This document shows, one piece after another, positions 56,856 to 64,000 of a stretch of DNA of 64,000 nt (the first letter of the stretch is position 1; each line of letters begins with the position of its first letter). The position numbers and the translations under genes are program-made. The DNA is from Dacryopinax spathularia. Taxonomy: Eukaryota; Basidiomycota; Dacrymycetes; Dacrymycetales; Dacrymycetaceae. The stretch lies in contig JBBPFI010000005.1 in assembly GCA_037974965.1 (NCBI GenBank), positions 124,001 to 188,000 of the forward strand, in the 5' to 3' direction. The notes beneath the pieces are model-generated. The model searched no databases. It worked only from the letters and a program-made list of their open reading frames with translations, and was not told where the DNA came from.

Positions 56856-59528
56856 AGGTGGAGGTCAGACCCTCGCTGGGAATTTCTGAAGGGATAGGGA
56901 AGCCTTATAGCTTTGGCTGAATGATCTGTTCTAAGAACGTGGTGCGAGATGCATGTAGACGTATTCACACTACCTTGTAAAGCTTGTTGGGCGTTTAACA
57001 GGGACCAAATCCATGAGGTGCATCCTGACGGATCGTTGCGCGCCGGTCATCTGAGTCGCTGGACTTGAGGCGGCATCGGGTTCTCATCGCCAGCTGGGAA
57101 CTAGATCATGGCGGGGAATAGCCAGCAGAAGGCAGGAAGGCTCCGAACCCCGGATTACCATCATCTGGAGCGCCAATCATAGCAAGATGCAACGTAAAAT
57201 CCCGATGGGGTGGGAGGGGTAGATACGCCCAGAACTGCCGAACAATGCTTCCTTTCCACTCTGGCGTTGGCATCTGATGCTCGACCGGCGGCGACCTGCA
57301 TTGTCAGCGTGAAGGGGCCCTCCATGGGATTCTGCCTGCAGGGCGATGACGGGAGATATTTCGGGCATTCACTAATGTCGTCAGAAAATCGGGTGTTGCA
57401 CCAGCTATTGCTCGGACTTGGCCAAAGCAACTGGAGTTACTCGGGCTGTGGGGCAACATGCTCCCAAACGTCTCACATCGGTACCGCGGCGTTTCGTCAG
57501 AGTGTGGGAGCTCGAATGTCGGAAGAGCGGTGTAGCACATACCGAGTCACAGCGCACGGCCGTGCACAGAGAGTCTCGAAATTGCTCTAAAAACTAAGCG
57601 GAGGTGCTGCGACCAAGGGCGGATGATAAAGCTACGCGTGTCCCATCAGACCAAGGAGGAAATAGGACCGGGACAATGAAGAAAAGGAAATAGGGTCCGG
57701 AGTGATCTGTCAGTTTCCGGTCAGACCCGTTTCATTTCGGACGATGATGGTCTCATAAGTTTTCAGGATATCTGGTCGACTCGGAGAAGAGTTAGGCTGA
57801 AAGTCGACACTACCGCTTTGGGGCACGGAGGAACAAAGGGAAGCAACTGCCACGCTAACCGTTCCCACCTGATTCGAATCCGGCCGCTTTAGATCGGGGA
57901 AGAGTGGAGAACGGGTCTGTGTAATCGGTTACATTAGCTGACCACATGGGTATCCCCGAGTTGCCAAGTCTAATTCAACGGCATTAACAAGGATCCGTGC
58001 TCTCCGGAATGTGTTCCTGTGCGATGGCCAAGACTGATCAAGTTGTGATGCCCCTTGGCGGAGGTGGCGCAGTGCTCTAGACAACGGCGCATTGCCATCC
58101 CCTCCGTATGCCACAGCTTTACTTTGACGTGACAGAACAAGACCGGAGAAGCGATGGAGGCGTGGTAACTCGCCTTCGGCTGAACAGGTTAGGGAAGTGG
58201 CCGATTATTCGCGTGTTACGGTTTCACCTGCCCTGCATCGTGTCGGTCAGTCCAAACTCGGCGTAGTACGCGCTCTGCAGTAACATCAGGTGCAAGGAGA
58301 CACGTAATGTATCATGAGGGTGCGACACCGAAGAAAGTAAGCCTCTAAAATCACCGATGGGAATATGCTTGCGTAAGGAGCCACTTCGACCCGAAACGAT
58401 CATTGTTCTTCCGGCTGATGAGCCCGAGCAGGTCGGAACAAAGCACGCACCACGGTCAGAAGAGGGAGGAGCAGCTGAGCAAACAACGCCTTGACAAGGT
58501 GTAGCACCGACTTCTTGGTCTTCTAGAGGAAATAAGGCACGATCTTGCTAGAAGACCCCGGCGGCCGGGGACAACCAATGTTCCAGAAGGCAACGCAGCA
58601 GCTTCGGCGCAGCCTTATTTTAGCTTTCTCGTAAGCATAGCCCTGAAAGGAACAGGTAGACCGATGCAGCCCGACATGGTAAATGGACTGGGCGGCCATT
58701 ATGGCCACTGCACGAGAAGTCGCTCGAAACGACGTTCGTGTGAACAATAGAACCACACGCCCGTCGAGTTCCGACTGACGCAATTCTTCCAACTCCCAAG
58801 CTAGTTCTCGCTTGTGATGTATAGCCGAGGGGAGATCGTGCATAGGGATGGCAGCTTGATTTCTCGCTTGCCGGAAGTCCCCGAGCGGCGAGGTGCAGCG
58901 TGTAATGCTCGAAAGTGCCCCAGGTGCCCCGGGCCCGAGTTTGCCGCGCTTTTCACAAGCATGAGAGCTGGCCTGAAATCCATGACCGTCTCGACCGATC
59001 GGAAAGTAGGATATGCAAGGGCAAGGGCGCTTTTCGGGCACGCCGCCTCATGCTCGTGAGTCGGCCCACTTCCAGACGAGCTCTTCTGCGTAGCTGGCAA
59101 GGAAATCTCTGTGAGATGACCGGCTTTAGTGTGCCACTTCGGTATTCTCGCTCGATCTTGGGCGCAATTTTCGCTTGCAGCAGCGTACAGTCCAGATCCA
59201 GAGTAAGACCGAGGGCGTGACGCTGAACGCAGAGGCGAGAGCAGAGCCTGCCTGCCCAAATACGAGAGACGCTCAGTCCTGGATCCGGGAGAGTGACCGC
59301 ATGCCCAACAGGACGACCTTCGCCTTACGGCATGGTCGAGCGATCCAGGAAGCAATATACGACACGCCGTCAGCAGAGCACGAGCAAGGGTGCGGCGTGC
59401 GGAGCATTAGAGACTGTCAATCCAAATTGAAGCAGCTCTCATCCGTTCATGCCTTCCAAGGCGATTGTCGCACATCCATCCCTTTCGGACTTCAGGCGAG
59501 AAGTGGGGTCGGTTTCATTCTTCAACCT
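56856..59528. other. Gene-poor stretch with no confident gene
   Basis: About 2.7 kb. A minus-strand frame at 58801-59355 (184 aa, R/S rich) shows no motif and no clear introns. The only structure seen is a diverged direct repeat whose first copy is at 59306-59397. No tRNA or other RNA gene was recognised. Confidence 0.4.
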
Positions 59529-59660
59529 TCATTTGACCATTTCACTTCCTTTCCAGCGTCGAACAGTCAACAATAGGACCTTCTCCTTACGGCATAATCG
59601 TTCGATCCAGGGAGCAATAGACGACATGCCGTCACCAGAGCCACGAGCAAGAGAGCGGCG
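59306..59660 (+). repeat. Diverged direct duplication, two copies of about 90 bp
   Basis: 59306-59397 and 59571-59660 are about 83 percent identical by eye, sharing TCGAGCGATCCAGG-like, GACGACATGCCGTC-like and CACGAGCAAG words. The spacing is about 265 bp. On the minus strand the second copy reads GDGMSSIAPWIERLCRKEKV. This looks like an old local duplication. Confidence 0.6.
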
Positions 59661-59951
59661 ACATTTGGAATCTGCAGAGTCCCGTTCCAGTTCGGAGTTT
59701 GGCATGGTACTGTTCGTTCCTTCGAGCTGAGCGATTATCGTCTCCTTATTCTTACCGAACCATGCCTCAATCGTCGTCTCTGTCTTTGCTGCACCTTCAC
59801 TGGGCACATTCCGTTTCTTCGACTCGCCCTCGACTGCAAGCAATTTACGTGATTCCATGTCCTTTGGCGCTTTCAGACGACGGTGTTCGCCTGTTGCGGT
59901 CCGTTCTGCCTTCAAACACTGGCATTTCCCGTAGTTACTCGATTCAAACAC
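59529..59951 (-). CDS. Possible small hypothetical protein or gene fragment
   Basis: A 140-aa open frame with natural-looking composition (KDMESRKLLAVEGESKKRNV, TTIEAWFGKNKETIIAQLEG). It contains one copy of the local duplication. No start context, intron or family could be confirmed, and it could be an exon of a larger gene now decayed. It lies just beyond the 3' end of the glutamate decarboxylase gene, on the same strand. Confidence 0.3.
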   Translation of the reverse strand: MFESSNYGKCQCLKAERTATGEHRRLKAPKDMESRKLLAVEGESKKRNVPSEGAAKTETTIEAWFGKNKETIIAQLEGTNSTMPNSELERDSADSKCRRSLARGSGDGMSSIAPWIERLCRKEKVLLLTVRRWKGSEMVK

Positions 59952-60051
59952 TCGGGATTCAAGAGCAAGACTTTACTCTGTGATACTCAACTGTCCTCAG
60001 TATGATCCACATCCCCTCCCCTCCCCTCCTCCACCCGAGCAGTCGCGCCAC

Positions 60052-62360
60052 TCAGCAAACCCCATGCGTCTTCCCATGTTTCGCCTGCAAACTATGCTGC
60101 TCATGATGATGCTTCACCTTCGCAGACCGATGCGAATCCTTCGCGTTCGTCTTGGTCGCGCGCGCAAGATGGTCGATCACTTCGCTGGGGGTCTTGTCGA
60201 GGAACTCGACCGCGTCCTTTAGGTCGCGAACGAAGACTTCGCATCGGTGGCGGGAGAAGTCTTCTCGGACGACGACGCGGAGGAGCTTGATCTTTTCGGC
60301 GTGGGGGGCCTGCGGAGAACGTGTGAGCTGTTTTCGGAACGCGAAGTCAGACCGGTGAAAGACGTACCATGGTGTAGGCAGGGACGATCCACCCTCTGCT
60401 CCTCAAGTGCCTCGCAATCGCGAACTCTGCATCACCGGGTCAGTAACATTCCACCTCTAACGCTCTCTCCCTCGGCAGCCAGGGAGTACAGAGATAGCGG
60501 AGCGAGAGACGAGGACGGCTGGGCCGGACGTACCATCATAGTGCTTCTGACCCTTGATCCTCCAAGCGACCAAAGGCAAGCCCTTCCCACCCATCTCGCA
60601 CATCAGCTCGAACGTCTTCCCGTCCTGGATCTTGACGACTTCAGAGGCGAGGTAGTCTGCTGTCTTTTGGAGCTGCGGGGCAACGGGTCAGCACCGCGAC
60701 AAGGGGATGTGGAGCGGAGAGGGGAGAGGGAGGGAGGAAGGGGGAGGAGGGGGCTTACGTTGGTCATTATGGCGCGGTAGCCACCCTTGCCGAGCCGGAG
60801 GAATTGGTAGTCTGTTCTTTCGTCAGCTGCCGCCACTTGCCAACGTCCCTCCGCGAGCGGGTAGTAGAGAAGGAGGAGGGAGACGTACACTGCCCAATAA
60901 CCTGCACTGCGCTCTTCGAGAAATTCAAAGTAAACGACACCTGTGGCGACCCCAGATAATTGATCGTGAACAATATTTCCCTGGGCAGGAAATCCGTGTT
61001 CCTCCATACTGCCCAGCCGACGCCGGCGTACGCGAGGCCGTATTTGTGTCCGGAGGCGTTGATGGAGCAGACGCGGGGGACGCGGAAGTCCCACATGAGG
61101 GAGGGGGAGACGAAGGGGGCTACGAAGCCTCCTGAGGCGGCTGTATGCACTTTGTGTCAGCGATGTTCCACCGCTTCTCGGGCTGCTGCTGCTCCGCCTG
61201 CTGCGGGCGCCGGCAGAGCAGCGAGCAGAAGAGAGTACAAAAGGAAGCTGGGACGCACCATCCACATGAATCCACACATCCGTGCCCAACACCCTATTCC
61301 TCTCCTCCAACAGCTCACTCATCTTCTGGATATCCTCATACCCACCCGTATACGTGCTCCCCAGAATCCCACACACCAAAATAGTGTTCTCATCCACCAA
61401 GTCGATGATCTCCTTCGGGTCGGCGAGGTATTTGCCCTCGGAGCAGTACCAGTATTTTTCTTCTACTTCGAGGTAGCGGGCCGCTTTTTCCCAGCAGACT
61501 TGGACGGCGGAGGACATTACGATGTTTGGGCGGTCGGTGGGCTTGCCGGCGGCTTTGCGCATGTCTGCGAGGAATCATGCCATATACGATATAAATGAGA
61601 GACAGAACAAGGCGGCAGCACCTGGTCAGCGAGAGAAGCGGGGAAGCAGGGAGGAAGGAAGGACGCACTCTGCCACCTCTTCTTAGCGGCCATAACGCTC
61701 AAAATGATCGCCTCGCTGCTCCCGATCGTGCTCACTCCCACCGCCTCAGAGTCCTTGTCGTCCAGGGGAGCGTGGAAGAGACGGGCGATCATGTTCACGC
61801 AGCGGGACTCGATCTCCCCGAGGGCGGGGTATTCTTCGAGGTCGATGAAGTTTTTGGAGAGGTCTGCGGGACGTGGCGGGGTTAGCACGCGCATATATGA
61901 CGAAGTCGGTAGAAGGGGAATGAGGTAGGGCAGGGGCAAGGGAGGGAGGGAGGGCATGTGGGAGAGCAGGAGACGGGGAGGACGAAGGAGGCGTGGAATA
62001 GAATGAAGGACGGGTACGCACTCTCCACCATGAGCTTCTCGGCCTCCTCTTCCATATAAGTCGTCACAAAGCTCGCCAAGTTCAGCGCCGGGTTGCCGTC
62101 CTACCCGTCCCACCCAACAACGTCCCATTAGCCCCTCTTCCCATCAACCCCAGGTTAAGTAAGGCGGTACGAACCATCAACAGCTCATCATGCACGAACC
62201 TCGCCGCAAGCCGAGCCGGCATCTCCTCCTCGGCCATCTCGAACCTCGGAATCTCGGCCGCAGCGAGCGCAGAGCCATAGACGGTCGTGGAGACGTAATG
62301 GTCGTGATCCGGGTTAGCCTGGGTACGCTCGTCGGCGGGGACGGTGCTGAGGAATCCCAT
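60052..62360 (-). CDS. gad: Glutamate decarboxylase (PLP-dependent)
   Basis: Multi-exon minus-strand gene from ATG 62360 ([17 protein letters not shown]) to TGA at 60052, about 540 aa. Blocks in order: [149 protein letters not shown] (PLP lysine after His), [20 protein letters not shown] and [18 protein letters not shown]. These are diagnostic of group II glutamate decarboxylases. The enzyme turns L-glutamate into GABA and CO2, consuming a proton; in fungi it feeds the GABA shunt and stress responses. The C-terminus is His/Lys rich ([17 protein letters not shown]). About nine exons; some junctions are approximate. A giant transposon copy starts 539 bp upstream of the ATG. Confidence 0.92.
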
Positions 62361-62898
62361 GGTTCGTTTCGTATATGCTGGTAGTACTGGTAGTGCTGGT
62401 GAGCAGGGGCGAAGGGGGTAGGGACGTGAGTGTATGCGGGCAAGGGACGGGCTGATGGGGCGAAGACTGGGGAGGCGGACGAGGGGGCCTTTTATTAGGT
62501 TGGAGAGGGGGAGCATGTATCCAGGGGAGGAGCCCACACGCGGGGGACACGCGGTGCACCTAATTCCAGACCACTAGCGTAACGGCGTGTGCGGTTGATG
62601 GTGCCGCAGCTCAGTACTATTCCCAGTCCCACTTCCCCACCCCTCTGTGTTATATGCGCTCCTTGTTCTCCCCACTCTAGCTCCAAATCCGGCCTACCAA
62701 TCCCCGCTCCCATCCTACACACGCGCCCTCCTCACCGTTAGTGCATGGAAAGAGGGTATATTTATCCCGCCTTGACCTCATCCTCATCACCCATCTGGTG
62801 GTCGGGCAAGAAGACCCCAAACCCGTTGTCAGGACCCTACGAAAGCAGTGACATCCACGACACAGACGCAGACGTCATCGTGCAACTGGGGCGCTGAA
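62361..62898. other. Remaining 5' flank of the glutamate decarboxylase gene
   Basis: About 540 bp between the gad start and the transposon end. On the minus strand a GGGATAAATATACC word near 62757-62770 resembles a TATA box but lies about 400 bp from the ATG. No gene recognised. If the gad promoter extends farther, it has been split by the insertion. Confidence 0.4.
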
Positions 62899-64000
62899 TA
62901 CGGAAACGCTAAGTGAACAGGTCCCTAATCAGGTCCCGCCTTGCGTGGACCCCGAGTGACTACAGTGCAACCCTCCCGTCATTTTTTACCATATAATCCC
63001 TTCCGTGTCCCGGCATCTGATTCTATTTCCTTCCACTCGAGTGTGCCTGACCACGCGCCCGATCCCCATTGTCATTATCATTCCGATAATGTACAACCCT
63101 TTCTTCCTTGGCCGCCCTTCCTACTCACAAATTTTCTCAAGAACGCAATGCAAGGTGGACAGAAGCTCAGAAGCATTCTGCGAGATGGGTCTGCTTGCCG
63201 CTCCACCTTGGTCAGTCTGACTCAAGGCACTGCACGCCGTCGCCTCTTTATTCAACCACAAGCCGTTCCCCCGCCCGACTGCGTCCTTGACAGCTCTGAT
63301 TACTCCGACCTCTCCTCGAACTTCAACTCATGGCTTCGCTATACGGTACTTTGCCGACGGACTTCCCTGAATGGCGTGGAGACAGGCTTGCCGCGGTGTT
63401 GTCCGTCGTGCAGCCTATTGTCCAGGGCTTCGATCAAACCGTGGGCCCGCAAGCGTCTTCCACTCGCGGATCTGACAACGACGACACCGTCTTCTGCAAG
63501 GCGCTATGCCTTTGCTTGTCCTGGGGCAGCGACGGTCAAGAATCTTCCGCCATCCCAGCTGTGGCAATGGCCGGCGTGCGTCCCGGCGACACGATTCCTT
63601 CCATTAGCGCGCAGGCGCCTACCTATGCCCCGGGCGAATCGCTGCGCCGTATCTTCACCAATCGACCGGACCTCCCGTATATCTTTGGACCTCATAGAAC
63701 CGAAGCGCTTCTTATATCGCGCAACACCACTTGCTCCAACCCGGAACCTGGCCGCCCTGCCGGATGGTCAGTTCAAAACCTATGGATGCTTCCGAAGGCA
63801 GAGGCTCGCCAACTTGTTCGAAGCATCAACAGCTCGTAAGTCCTCGCCATTTTGACTCTATGACTATTTCCAACTAGCCACCAGAGCCATTATGACTTCT
63901 CGTGAGACCACTGCTTCCACCTACACCCGTCGTCTACTGTCTCTCCTTCGATTTCGTGACACCAACCTGCAGTACGCCGTCGTCATCTTTTTGTCTTTAC
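62899..64000 (+). mobile_element. Second copy of the giant transposon, left end only (runs off the window)
   Basis: 62899-64000 matches 14297-15398 with only two visible base differences (T/C in a codon near 14805/63407 and A/G near 15026/63628), and has the full 25-bp terminal repeat. The five bases before it are CTGAA, the predicted duplication for this insertion. The rest lies beyond the window, so completeness is unknown. Confidence 0.92.
63330..64000 (+). CDS. Transposon orphan protein A, second copy, 3'-truncated by window end
   Basis: Equivalent to the gene at 14728. Exons 63330-63835 and 63885-63971 are present with the same splice sites, and the window ends inside intron 2. Two transitions separate it from the first copy: one in a synonymous or alternate-frame position near 63407, and one changing the TYTPGES segment to TYAPGES near 63628. 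The near identity shows both copies have diverged little since their last common ancestor. Confidence 0.65.

Overview
The window is nuclear DNA of a basidiomycete fungus, most likely an Agaricomycete. Genes are broken by many 47-110 bp GT-AG introns, the DNA is GC-rich, and the proteins fit this group: an alpha-kinase with the basidiomycete-type N-terminus, a Red1-like zinc-finger protein, a PQ-loop MPDU1 homologue and an rve integrase of a type common in mushrooms. All gene models here were spliced by hand from the sequence; exon phases were checked wherever exon coordinates are given.

Layout. 1-1003 is the end of a zinc-finger gene. About 1.0-6.4 kb has no confident gene. 6.4-12.3 kb is one large gene for a Q/P-rich nuclear protein with a coiled coil and C-terminal FYRN/FYRC domains (TBRG1-like). 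12.3-14.3 kb is weak. 14,297-40,664 is a complete 26.4-kb DNA transposon. 40.7-62.4 kb is ordinary housekeeping sequence: Prp6 splicing factor, ING/PHD protein, phytanoyl-CoA dioxygenase-like protein, Red1-like zinc-finger protein, MFS transporter, MPDU1, GNAT acetyltransferase and glutamate decarboxylase. A foldback (MITE-like) element lies in the MFS/MPDU1 promoter. At 62,899 a second copy of the giant transposon begins and runs off the window.

The giant transposon is the main result. It has perfect 25-bp terminal inverted repeats and a perfect 5-bp target-site duplication (CTACT). About 3 kb inside each end lies a satellite array of 114-bp monomers, and the two arrays are in inverted orientation (about 8-9 and 13 copies). 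Between the arrays are an alpha-kinase, a DDE/rve integrase (the likely transposase), an intact seven-exon homologue of the RAD9 checkpoint clamp subunit, a PIF1-family helicase and two large unrecognised genes. A third unrecognised gene sits in the left arm, and a small helical protein plus an F-box/LRR gene with one in-frame stop sit in the right arm. The second copy shows only two visible differences over its first 1.1 kb, so the family moved recently. I know of no named transposon family that combines an rve integrase, PIF1 helicase and RAD9-like clamp; that claim of novelty is inference.

The element landed 60 bp beyond the stop codon of prp6. The second copy landed about 0.54 kb upstream of the glutamate decarboxylase start. 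Both are gene-flanking positions that spare coding sequence.
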